Shown here piece by piece: positions 1 through 7,739 of a DNA stretch of 64,000 nucleotides. The stretch is from Methylophaga sp. (GTDB lineage: Bacteria > Pseudomonadota > Gammaproteobacteria > Nitrosococcales > Methylophagaceae), in assembly GCA_020831825.1 (NCBI GenBank), contig JAFIFW010000012.1, forward strand, positions 1-64,000. Reading direction: 5' to 3'. The position numbers and the translations under genes are program-made. How positions within the stretch are numbered: position 1 is the stretch's first letter; each line of letters begins with the position of its first letter. Below the pieces are notes generated by a model that saw only the letters and a program-made list of their open reading frames with translations, was not told where the DNA came from and did no database searches.

Positions 1-141
1 TTCGGGCCGACGTGTTCGATTACATTGAGCGGTTTTATAATCCGAAACGCCGTCATTCGACATTAGGTGGAATTAGTCCGGTAGAATTTGAAAAAGGCTA
101 TACGGGCTTAACTATGTGTCCGTAAATTTGTAGGAAGCCCA
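1..141 (+). mobile_element. Right end of an IS3-family insertion sequence (partial)
   Basis: The window opens inside an insertion sequence. It holds the last 40 codons of an OrfB-type transposase and a short tail that ends in CA at 140-141, as IS3-family inverted repeats do. The tail overlaps the end of the minus-strand gene that follows. The left end, and so the full length and any target duplication, lies outside the window. Confidence 0.75.
3..125 (+). CDS. IS3-family transposase OrfB, C-terminal fragment
   Basis: This is the last 40 codons plus stop of a DDE transposase of the IS3 OrfB type (rve integrase core). The fragment contains the family's C-terminal signature: a Phe-Tyr-Asn-Pro stretch, then Arg-Arg-His-Ser-Thr-Leu-Gly, then Ser-Pro-Val-Glu-Phe-Glu. 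It sits just after the last catalytic Glu. The N-terminal part is cut by the window edge, so intactness cannot be judged. The stop codon lies 16 bases before the IS end, the usual position in this family. Confidence 0.8.
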   Translation, partial: RADVFDYIERFYNPKRRHSTLGGISPVEFEKGYTGLTMCP

Positions 142-1265
142 TAATGATTGACTGGCGTGCGAGCCCCCTTACTAATGAGATAGGTTTGACACAAAAACAT
201 GTCATCAGTCAAGAATGTTCTCATGCGTTCAGAGATACTAGGATCCACCTTGTTGAATTCGTCTTCATACTCGTTAAGTGCCTGAGATATTTTGTTTCTT
301 ACAGAGGGCGTCAAGTGTTCTCGAAGGTCAAGCAAACCAGGACTAATATTTTCTATTCGTTCAGATCCTGTAACGCCTATCATGGCTGTTAATGTTGATA
401 TTCTTGCCTCAGGCGAGTCAGAAACTAACCAGGCAAGGGTCTCGTGTAAATGTAAATCATGAATAAAATCAACATCTGAGGCGATAACATCAGACTCAAA
501 GTTCTCTCTATACTCACGACGTAAAAACATATCCACATCGCTTACCTTGGCGCAGTAACCGACGTCACGGAGTTCACGTGCTCTATCAAGAATATCTGAA
601 GATTGCGCCAGAGCGTTGAGGTCTGTCCCTGATCTGGGCCAAATCGACTTAACCTGGTTGCTGGTCTTAAAAACACGAAGCTCTTCATCTACCTGATGCA
701 TAAGCTCAAGTGATGCCCCGGCATTACATCGATTGTTGCTAGAATGATTATCGTAATCAGCTATAACTATCTGATGGACATATGTTGGTTCCTCGGAAAG
801 AACATAGGTAGATAAAACTGGCTGACTAACTCTTGGAACATGATAGCTCATTAGCAATGGGGGGTAGTCGCCCATTCTGGCAATGCTGAAACCTATCGTC
901 GGGCAGGTGACCATTTCATCTCTCCAGCGAACAACGAGGCGTTGACCTAGCTCTTTCACATCGACAATCTCAGCCTGCCCAATTGACTGACTCGAGCCAA
1001 ACGGTAGTCCGTTAATTCTTAATCTCCCAAGGTCTACGACATCAGATTTTGCGAATTGATGCTGACTGCCGCGAGGCCGAAAAGTACGGCCATCACCCAG
1101 TGTTATTTCATAAGACCTAGCCCCCTCAAGGTGCCAACTAATTTCAACCGCTTCTTCTATTGTGACTTCAGCCTGCCAGGGAGTATCGGCAAACAAGTGA
1201 GTGGCATTTCCTATCAGAAATACTATCGTCAAGGCCATAAGCAGAAGTCTAGCGGGTATTCTCAT
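108..1265 (-). CDS. Secreted hypothetical protein, C-terminus replaced by IS sequence
   Basis: This gene encodes about 385 residues of unrecognised family. The ATG at 1265 is preferred over the upstream TTG at 1289 because an AAGGAAG ribosome site lies about nine bases before it. That start gives a clean signal peptide: MRIPAR, a hydrophobic run to about residue 18, then a likely cleavage after His-Leu-Phe-Ala. The mature part has a beta-rich N-terminal third and a helical, charged C-terminal half with no motif I can name. The last ten codons and the stop (108-140) lie inside the neighbouring IS end, so the native C-terminus has been lost and replaced. The protein is probably exported to the periplasm. 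It may be a truncated, non-functional product. Confidence 0.5.
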   Translation of the reverse strand: MRIPARLLLMALTIVFLIGNATHLFADTPWQAEVTIEEAVEISWHLEGARSYEITLGDGRTFRPRGSQHQFAKSDVVDLGRLRINGLPFGSSQSIGQAEIVDVKELGQRLVVRWRDEMVTCPTIGFSIARMGDYPPLLMSYHVPRVSQPVLSTYVLSEEPTYVHQIVIADYDNHSSNNRCNAGASLELMHQVDEELRVFKTSNQVKSIWPRSGTDLNALAQSSDILDRARELRDVGYCAKVSDVDMFLRREYRENFESDVIASDVDFIHDLHLHETLAWLVSDSPEARISTLTAMIGVTGSERIENISPGLLDLREHLTPSVRNKISQALNEYEDEFNKVDPSISERMRTFLTDDMFLCQTYLISKGARTPVNHYGLPTNLRTHS

Positions 1266-1386
1266 AATTAAATACTTCCTTGGATTCAAGTTCTTTAATC
1301 TTTGAAAAACTAATTAAAGCAAGCTCAATTACAAGCTCAATTATGTAGTGGGCAACCAACTCCGGACACTGGATGAGGCTAGATGA

Positions 1387-1470
1387 CAGTTAGAGACGTG
1401 GTACAAGTACTACAATGAGCAACGTCTTCATAAGGCGCTGGGGGGATTACACTATGCTAGTCCCACTCGG
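1387..1470 (+). pseudogene. Remnant of an IS3-type transposase C-terminus
   Basis: A plus-strand reading of about 28 codons resembles the C-terminal tail of IS3/IS481-like transposases: Trp-Tyr-Lys-Tyr-Tyr-Asn-Glu-Gln-Arg-Leu-His-Lys-Ala-Leu-Gly-Gly. A stop codon lies directly upstream at 1384-1386, and no further transposase sequence is visible on either side. It is an orphan scrap of an older element, unlike the one at the window start. It overlaps the end of the small secreted gene on the other strand. Confidence 0.5.
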
Positions 1471-1765
1471 GTGCCCTCCTGTATCTATTACTAGAAGAGT
1501 CATAACGATATGCTCTGCCTCTTGAATTTATCCTGACATCAGAGGGCGTTCTTCTGATGGTTCGTCCCCAGAAATGAGGAGATGAATAATGATGGTTGAG
1601 TAGAGGGGAGTCGGGACGAACCCACCAGCGACACATGCCTGATACAGAGTCCCACCGACTGCAATGACTATACTCCATAGTTTGTGTCGGTGAGCCAAGC
1701 GCTAAGGCCGGCACCGGCAGGTAGAAAAAGATAATTGTGCTGACCGTAGTGATTGTTTTTTTCAT
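1457..1765 (-). CDS. Small secreted hypothetical protein
   Basis: This encodes about 102 residues starting at the ATG at 1765, with an AGGA ribosome site about ten bases upstream. A longer reading to 1792 is possible but has no better site. The first 22 residues form a signal peptide: Met-Lys-Lys, then a hydrophobic stretch ending near Ala-Leu-Ala. The mature peptide is rich in Ser, Arg, Tyr and Trp and has two Cys, suggesting a small exported protein. No family is recognised. The last residues are read through the transposase scrap on the opposite strand, so its true C-terminus may also be altered. Confidence 0.4.
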   Translation of the reverse strand: MKKTITTVSTIIFFYLPVPALALGSPTQTMEYSHCSRWDSVSGMCRWWVRPDSPLLNHHYSSPHFWGRTIRRTPSDVRINSRGRAYRYDSSSNRYRRAPEWD

Positions 1766-1858
1766 GTTTTGAAAGTCCTGACCGCAACCCACATTTTGCT
1801 CTGATAACTTTATTCACTTTCTACTCTATGCTTACTTTTTTGTTGACTCAAGCGGTAA

Positions 1859-2217
1859 CTAGAACCTGAGACCAAGTGGGTCACTGATAGCACGAAGGTC
1901 AAGACCGGCAAAGGAAAGCTGCATTTCTGCACATGTGTTAGCGATTGACGTAAGCTTTCTGTTCTGTTTGAGATACTTCAGCGATGGCTCTGCCCATTTG
2001 TAGGTGATCCTACCAACATCAACAGCGGTTGGGCGCTGAGAGTGGATCCGCATGAACTTGCAGTCATCATCCTTGAGAAAGTTTGCGCTGACGAAGTTCC
2101 GAATAAGTTAATGCAGCCTGATTTCCATACCACCGCCTTAGCGAAACTCCAACGGAACGATCCCTTTGAGAGCAGATCTCCCAGTTCAGCCACATTAGGC
2201 ATCGCCATCGGCTTCAT
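1859..2217 (-). pseudogene. Possible frameshifted hypothetical gene
   Basis: Two minus-strand frames read as protein-like sequence in succession. The first starts at the ATG at 2217 (Met-Lys-Pro-Met-Ala-Met-Pro-Asn) and stays plausible to about 2115. A second frame, entered just after a TAA near 2110, continues to a stop at 1859 with an ordinary charged composition. Joined by one frameshift they would give a protein of about 115 residues. The family is not recognised and no strong ribosome site precedes 2217. It could also be chance open frames in non-coding DNA. 2218-2431 holds nothing I can identify. Confidence 0.3.
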
Positions 2218-2431
2218 TTTCGAAGCTGAAAATTGACGAAGAACGTCGATAAATTATTGTTTTTAAATATATCGACATTTTCCATTCTGGAATAATTTGG
2301 TCGCCATATCTGTACCCTCCGCCACCAAAGTACACGCGTATACTGTCCGTTTACGGGTGGTTTTCCCACCTTATTTGGGGTGGCAAGAGCGGAAATGAGG
2401 GGATGAAACGTCCAAAATAGCGGGCACAAAA

Positions 2432-2449
2432 AAAGCGCCAAAGCGCTTT
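2432..2449 (-). terminator. Rho-independent terminator, probably the native end of the tRNA-Gly/tRNA-Cys operon
   Basis: A perfect 7-bp stem (AAAGCGC/GCGCTTT) with a 4-base loop is followed on the minus strand by seven T residues. It lies just beyond the left att copy. Before island insertion it would have stood about 26 bases after the tRNA-Cys 3' end on the coding strand. It is now 20 kb away from those tRNAs. Confidence 0.7.
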
Positions 2450-2474
2450 AAGTATTTGTTTTTATTGGTTTTTT

Positions 2475-2525
2475 AAATGGAGGCTGGGGTCGGAATCGAA
2501 CCGGCGTACACGGAGTTGCAGTCCG
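2475..2525 (-). repeat. attL: 51-bp direct repeat of the tRNA-Cys 3' part
   Basis: These 51 bases are identical to 22853-22903. They carry the acceptor 3' strand with CCA, the T arm, the variable region and the anticodon stem up to the anticodon of tRNA-Cys. Outside the 51 bases the two copies diverge at once on both sides. This is the footprint left by site-specific integration into the 3' half of a tRNA gene; this copy is the non-functional partial one. Confidence 0.95.
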
Positions 2526-2772
2526 TAATTTTGCTAAATTATTCAGTTAGTTAGAAATAAAACCACCTTTTTACACCCGAATTAGAAAATTTCTTCGATT
2601 TTTTGATACGCTCCCCCCCCCTGAATTTTATGAGTTTGCGTAAACTCCTGCACTGTGGCGTCACTCCAAGTAATGCTCCCTCCGGCAAAGCCGGGGTGAT
2701 TCAGTTTTGAACACCCTCAACACCCTCAATTTCAGGTTACATAGAATTTTTTACAGTCTCTACCAGCGGCTT
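2526..2772. other. Left end of the island, no gene seen
   Basis: This stretch of about 250 bases between attL and the Hsp70-like gene holds no credible reading frame. It contains a run of nine C (2613-2621), a 6-bp stem with a 4-base loop (2632-2647, GAGTTT/AAACTC) and a 5-bp GC stem with an AAA loop (2682-2694, CCGGC/GCCGG). These may be integrase arm sites or a weak terminator for the cargo operon, but nothing decides between them. Confidence 0.4.
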
Positions 2773-4521
2773 CTAACACATATCCTTGTCGATGTAGTTG
2801 TCCCGCCACGAAAACTCTGTGCTCTCTATTGGCTCCACAAACGGCTTTATTTGTGTTACTTCTTTCACATTGAGAAAACTCAATCCATAAGCGACGCTCA
2901 ATCGGTGATAATTTTTACGTTCAACTCCGGGGGCTTCCATATCCTCGGGTAGCTCAATAGTTCTTGGCTCAGCTTTCATCCAGCTGCAGTTTGGATGCCG
3001 TTTTAATTTTTCTCTTAAGTCTCGGTAAAGAGGTATTTGCATGCCTCCCCCACAGTAAAAGGCCGGAATATGTTTGAGGTCGTGTTCACCGATGAGATTC
3101 TTTTTCTTTGCGACAGAGTAGGTTTCACCACGGACCTGCTTTAATAGACGAACATTAAAAAACAGTAGATCAGGATTGTGCTCATCTCCATACTCGAGCT
3201 CCACGCCTGAAAGGTACTGCTCAAAGCTTAATGGGAGTGGTGATACCCAGTCGGTTGGGTATTTCAGTTGTCTCAATTCTTGCACTAAATTCTGAGTGTT
3301 ATTCAAACCGCTAAGTTGTTTAAGCCACCAGTTCACCCTCTCTCGGTGCAAATTCATAACGCCATTGGGCGCAACAACAGACGTATAAAACTCAAAGCTC
3401 CATTTTCCACCTCGACCTCGATTTACATGAAAAAGGGATGAGTCAACGGAGCCCGCACCGACATCGACCATTAGATAGAAGTTTTTGTCTCTATCGTTGA
3501 ACTTGCTGGAATTAACGAAGCCATAAATTTGTGCTGCGATTTCTGGGACAATCCTTATCTCACAATCATCCACAGGCGCAGTCTTTATGCCCTGTTGACC
3601 GGTTCGTTGGTATTCTGTATAGACCTTATTGATTAACTCCTCAGTGACTTCGCCTTCGCTTAAAGACACTTCCCACGAGATGTTCGCCACTTGCTGAAAT
3701 GCAAAGAGTAACTCGTTTTCCAGGTGATATTCAGCGGGCAAACCAATACTCAATGTCCAGACAATCTGGCATGTACTATAAATTTCAGCGTGTTCCTTAT
3801 ATAACCACCCACGAATATGCTGCAGAACCAAGCTGATATATCCGATGACCGGTATTTGGTAGCACTTTTCTGTTGGGTGAGCGATAAGGGAAAGTTTGAG
3901 ATCACGATATGCAGGTTGATCTTTGCCAAACAACGCAAACTTTCCGTCAGACAGATATAGGCGTGAAGGTAATAGGTACGCGTCAATGTCACTCGCCTCG
4001 TAAAATGGGACTGCAAACGCCTTACCTAATCCGCGATCTCCGACAACCGCTTTAACACTGGATGTGCCAAAATCGAGACCAATCACCACTTCACGTTCAT
4101 CTTGGACTTCAGCACCCTCGCAACACTGTGTGACTTGTCCGTATTCAACGCATTTCGATAACGGTAATCGTCGATCAGATAAGTTATCCGGGATCGATAC
4201 CTTGGCGGCTTTACTGATACTGATTTTCAGCGATTTTCCCTGAGAAGGGGGCTTGGGCTTTTGGGTGTTGCTGTAGCAAGAAATATCGATGGCTTTTTCA
4301 GCGTTTTGCTTCTCTGGAACTTGCATTTTGGCTTTAGAGCCTGCAGGTGAGCGTGGAATTCGTTTAGTTTGGGGCGAACGGGGCTGTGGTGTTTGGTTAT
4401 GCTTTCGTTTTTTACTGAAACGCGAAGGGACCTGTTTCACCGCCGACTCATTGGCAGTTGGCACTGTCAGACCTTTTTCTGCAAAGGCTTTTTCTAAAAG
4501 CTCTTTCATCGACCCTGCCAT
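2773..4521 (-). CDS. Hsp70/actin-fold (ASKHA) ATPase partner of the SNF2 helicase
   Basis: This encodes 582 residues. Residues 1-140 are a basic, Pro/Ser/Lys-rich, probably disordered tail that opens with a short helix (Met-Lys-Glu-Leu-Leu-Glu-Lys). The actin-like ATPase core follows: phosphate-1 loop Asp-Phe-Gly-Thr-Ser-Ser-Val-Lys at 150-157, Pro-Glu-Ile-Ala-Ala near 326, phosphate-2 loop Asp-Val-Gly-Ala-Gly-Ser-Val-Asp at 353-360, and adenosine loop Cys-Gly-Gly-Gly-Met near 490. The canonical DnaK substrate-binding domain and lid are absent. It lies 21 bases after the SNF2 helicase gene and is last in the cluster, so joint expression is likely. I infer an ATP-driven regulator or scaffold for the helicase; the real substrate is unknown. 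The start at 4521 has GGAG upstream; Met-5 is an alternative. Confidence 0.75.
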   Translation of the reverse strand: MAGSMKELLEKAFAEKGLTVPTANESAVKQVPSRFSKKRKHNQTPQPRSPQTKRIPRSPAGSKAKMQVPEKQNAEKAIDISCYSNTQKPKPPSQGKSLKISISKAAKVSIPDNLSDRRLPLSKCVEYGQVTQCCEGAEVQDEREVVIGLDFGTSSVKAVVGDRGLGKAFAVPFYEASDIDAYLLPSRLYLSDGKFALFGKDQPAYRDLKLSLIAHPTEKCYQIPVIGYISLVLQHIRGWLYKEHAEIYSTCQIVWTLSIGLPAEYHLENELLFAFQQVANISWEVSLSEGEVTEELINKVYTEYQRTGQQGIKTAPVDDCEIRIVPEIAAQIYGFVNSSKFNDRDKNFYLMVDVGAGSVDSSLFHVNRGRGGKWSFEFYTSVVAPNGVMNLHRERVNWWLKQLSGLNNTQNLVQELRQLKYPTDWVSPLPLSFEQYLSGVELEYGDEHNPDLLFFNVRLLKQVRGETYSVAKKKNLIGEHDLKHIPAFYCGGGMQIPLYRDLREKLKRHPNCSWMKAEPRTIELPEDMEAPGVERKNYHRLSVAYGLSFLNVKEVTQIKPFVEPIESTEFSWRDNYIDKDMC

Positions 4522-4542
4522 AAGATGCTCTCCCCAGCTGAG

Positions 4543-7500
4543 TTAGATAATCCTTATTACTCCAGACGAAACCACCTTATGATCTGACTGTACCGCCTGT
4601 TTCAGGCGTAACTCGTCTATCTTGCCAGTCAGCCTCATTCGGAGCTTTTCCAATTTACCCTTTTCGGCAGGTATCATCTTTTTCTGTTTATCATTGCCAT
4701 GACTCTGATAATTCGATACTCGTTCCTTTATCTTGTCACTTTGTCTTTTCAGATGTTGCTCAAGGGTACTGACCATGAGATTGACACGGTCCCGATTTTC
4801 ACGCTGTTGAGCTTGATAAAAAGCATTAAATCGCTCTTCCAGCCTGATATTACATTCATCCAGAACATCCGCCACTTTGGCATGCTCTAAAACTGAAGTG
4901 GCTCCCAACCAGTCGTCCCCCTCGAGAGCACAGGTATTGACAATGTATTCCGCCTCTTCACTTTCGATGACTAGATTATCCTCAATATTTTTAAGCATGT
5001 ACTCAAGGCGCTCTATTGTTCTTGCACCCGTCACGGACCAGCGCATCACGACATAAACATACACACCCTTGCTGACACCCTGCAGATGGTCATCCTGAAG
5101 CTGCACTGCGGAAACAGGGCTATATGCTGAATTGATTTCTGTTCTCTTGCGTTGCTCAGAGACGAAGCGAACCAAGGGATGAGCTTGGGAAACACATTCA
5201 TACTTATGATTTTTCTGTACATGAACATTATCAAAAATGATGCAGGCAGGATTCTGCACAAGAATACGCGTAGTCCCCTGCAAATGTCGGTTATCGATAA
5301 ACGCACCTAAGGCAAGGCGAGCCTGAACAGAGAGTTCAAGCGTATAGTCATTCTCGTTTTCATCAGCCTGGATAAGTCTAGTGCCTGGATACTCGCCCTC
5401 CAGAAAGTCCTTAACATAAGCCAATAAATCTTCATTACGAATGTAGCGTCCCAAGTCTCTTGCCACGCGGACTTTGTTCTGAATGAAGTCGCCATGAGCG
5501 ATCAAATTCGCCGCTTGCTCTTCCAACTGTATTTGCTGCCTATTAATTGTTTCAATAGCCACTCTTGCACGATCGATACGAGCTTTCTCCTGTTCTGGAC
5601 TCAAGCGGTGACTCAACAATTCAAAGCTCAACTTCAATATTTCCTCACCCAACAGCGCCTCCATGCTACCTAATGCACGTCTGAAAATATCGAGCCGCTC
5701 AAGCAAGCGATCATAGATACGCTCATCTATGGTATTGGAGTAGATAAAATTCCAAATGAGAATCTTGTCTGCTTTTTGCCCGATTCGATCAATTCGCCCT
5801 ATGCGTTGCTCGATTTTTGCTGGGTTCCATGGAAGATCGTAGTTAATCAACAGGCTTGAAAACTGTAAATCCACCCCTTCTGAGGCAACTTCTGAAGACA
5901 ACAAGATATGCGGTTCTCGCTCATCTCTAAATTCTTCAAGCAATGACTGCTTATCCATACCACCATGCAAGACAATCGAATCAATACCATCCTTTTCCAA
6001 TCGTCTTTGAAGATAGTGGAGGGTTTTTTTATAGAAAGAAAAAAGGACAACTTTTTGTCCGGGATTTGCAGACCAGTAACGCTTAAGCTCATTTCTGAGT
6101 TTAATGTATTTACTATCTACCGTATAAAGCTGCCTGAAATACTCGTCACTGCATGCTATGTCGACCAGAGCACTAATTAACGGTCCATTATTATTTTGTT
6201 GAGAGTTCTCGGCAACATCACCGTAAATTTCATAAGCTTCTGTATCAATTTCCTCTGGAGTTTCAGCACTTTTGTTTCTCCACCCCATCGCGGCTGACGC
6301 CATGCAACTCGACATCTGGCGTTGTGGAATCGTCAACAAAAAACCTGTCGACACATCCATAAAACTACAATAGTCCTGCACAGCCTTGGTAATCAGGTCA
6401 TAAAAGCGCCGTTCTTCCGGGTGCATATCAATCCGAATTGTCACTGGCTCTCGTTGCACACGTAACTCTTGAACATCACGTTTCAGTGTTCGTGTAACTG
6501 CCTTGGTCAGTGGGTTGATATTATCGAGCTGGTCCGCAATTTCAGATCGCCCCCGAGGTGAGTTGAGCGTATCTTCTGTTGGGGGATTTTCTATCAGAAA
6601 GTCAAGCTGAGCATTATCGTCAAAAACACGTCTAGACCTGGCAAAACTTAGTGCGTGAAGGAATTCATCATGACTGACTTTCTCAGCAAGCACTCGATCT
6701 CGCAATTCAATGATCGGTGCATTAGCCCTAAGAGAGCGCTCAAATGCATTTTCATACTGAAATGCATCTTCATCCAAAAGATTGAGCAGATTGAAGAGAT
6801 CCGTATTTCGCAACTGGATCGGCGTTGCAGAGAGCAAGATCAGGCTTTGTGAAACTGGCCTAAGCAATCGAACAAGTTCATTAGAGGCGGTGCTTTTGTT
6901 TCTGAGGTAATGAGCTTCATCGACTATCAACAGGTCGAGCAGGTGTTCATCACCCTCCGCACTATCAAGCAGTCTGGCAAGTTTGGCAGTGGCAGAATCT
7001 TTCTCATTCCAATTGCGTGGGGGCCTAAGTCCTTGAATACTCGCGATCAAAGCAAAGGCATGAAACGGTCTCGACTTGATCAATTTCAGTTGTGTGGTCA
7101 AATTTGCCGCATCGATGATGTCCGCATTCACACCAAACCGATTAGAAAGTTCGGCCTGCCATTTTTCGCACAACATCGCTGGACAGATGACTAGCAACCT
7201 TTTTGCATCGATCCGAGCACGCAGCTCAGTCCAAATTAAACCCGCCTCTATAGTCTTGCCTAGACCTACTTCATCAGCGATTAAAATGCCGTTAGACGGC
7301 GAATCCAGAAACTGCAGCACCGGTTTGAACTGATAGGCGAGAAACTCAGTATTGGTGGTATTAAGACTGTATATTAGATTGGCCAGCTTGCCACTCAGAC
7401 GGTGAAAGGTGATGGTTCCGCGAAGGTCTTTGACTCTGCCATAGCGGCCAGATTTAACCATGTCAAATGGGCCCAGTGCGCGAGCCTCAACCTTTTCAAG

Positions 7501-7656
7501 CGACTTGATGAGAATGAACTCTTCCTCACCATCGTGAAAACTCACCAGTACTCGCAGTCGGTGTGGTGGTCCATCAGTTTCTTTGCCGACTCTGCCAACA
7601 CGTCCAGGGTTGGCCTTGATTCTGACCTTGTCGCCTGGTGTGATTTCACTACTCAT
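4543..7656 (-). CDS. RapA-like SNF2 family DNA helicase/translocase
   Basis: This encodes about 1037 residues. An N-terminal KOW/SH3-like segment (about residues 8-60) precedes a complete SNF2 motor. The Walker A region reads Ala-Asp-Glu-Val-Gly-Leu-Gly-Lys-Thr near 127-135, the DEAH-type box is Asp-Glu-Ala-His near 246, the Ser-Ala-Thr motif is near 276, and a C-terminal helicase lobe ends in Gln-Arg-Ile-Gly-Arg-Ile-Asp-Arg-Ile-Gly-Gln. Motif spellings match the RapA/HepA group more than eukaryote-type remodellers. The C-terminal third is charged and coiled-coil-like. No nuclease motif is evident. The ATG at 7656 with AGGA nine bases upstream is preferred to a TTG at 7662. It lies 83 bases after res and 21 before the Hsp70-like gene, suggesting a helicase-chaperone pair appended to the restriction system. 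Confidence 0.85.
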   Translation of the reverse strand: MSSEITPGDKVRIKANPGRVGRVGKETDGPPHRLRVLVSFHDGEEEFILIKSLEKVEARALGPFDMVKSGRYGRVKDLRGTITFHRLSGKLANLIYSLNTTNTEFLAYQFKPVLQFLDSPSNGILIADEVGLGKTIEAGLIWTELRARIDAKRLLVICPAMLCEKWQAELSNRFGVNADIIDAANLTTQLKLIKSRPFHAFALIASIQGLRPPRNWNEKDSATAKLARLLDSAEGDEHLLDLLIVDEAHYLRNKSTASNELVRLLRPVSQSLILLSATPIQLRNTDLFNLLNLLDEDAFQYENAFERSLRANAPIIELRDRVLAEKVSHDEFLHALSFARSRRVFDDNAQLDFLIENPPTEDTLNSPRGRSEIADQLDNINPLTKAVTRTLKRDVQELRVQREPVTIRIDMHPEERRFYDLITKAVQDYCSFMDVSTGFLLTIPQRQMSSCMASAAMGWRNKSAETPEEIDTEAYEIYGDVAENSQQNNNGPLISALVDIACSDEYFRQLYTVDSKYIKLRNELKRYWSANPGQKVVLFSFYKKTLHYLQRRLEKDGIDSIVLHGGMDKQSLLEEFRDEREPHILLSSEVASEGVDLQFSSLLINYDLPWNPAKIEQRIGRIDRIGQKADKILIWNFIYSNTIDERIYDRLLERLDIFRRALGSMEALLGEEILKLSFELLSHRLSPEQEKARIDRARVAIETINRQQIQLEEQAANLIAHGDFIQNKVRVARDLGRYIRNEDLLAYVKDFLEGEYPGTRLIQADENENDYTLELSVQARLALGAFIDNRHLQGTTRILVQNPACIIFDNVHVQKNHKYECVSQAHPLVRFVSEQRKRTEINSAYSPVSAVQLQDDHLQGVSKGVYVYVVMRWSVTGARTIERLEYMLKNIEDNLVIESEEAEYIVNTCALEGDDWLGATSVLEHAKVADVLDECNIRLEERFNAFYQAQQRENRDRVNLMVSTLEQHLKRQSDKIKERVSNYQSHGNDKQKKMIPAEKGKLEKLRMRLTGKIDELRLKQAVQSDHKVVSSGVIRII

Positions 7657-7739
7657 CGTCAATCATCCTGTTTCTTCAATTACCAAGGCTAGGCTACTCT
7701 CTGAAAACCAGGCGAACTACTCAGACTACCTAGTCAGGC

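Noticed and set aside
2042..2236. Plus-strand frame of 64 codons
   Set aside because: Overlaps the protein-like minus-strand frames, has no ribosome site and no recognisable motif.
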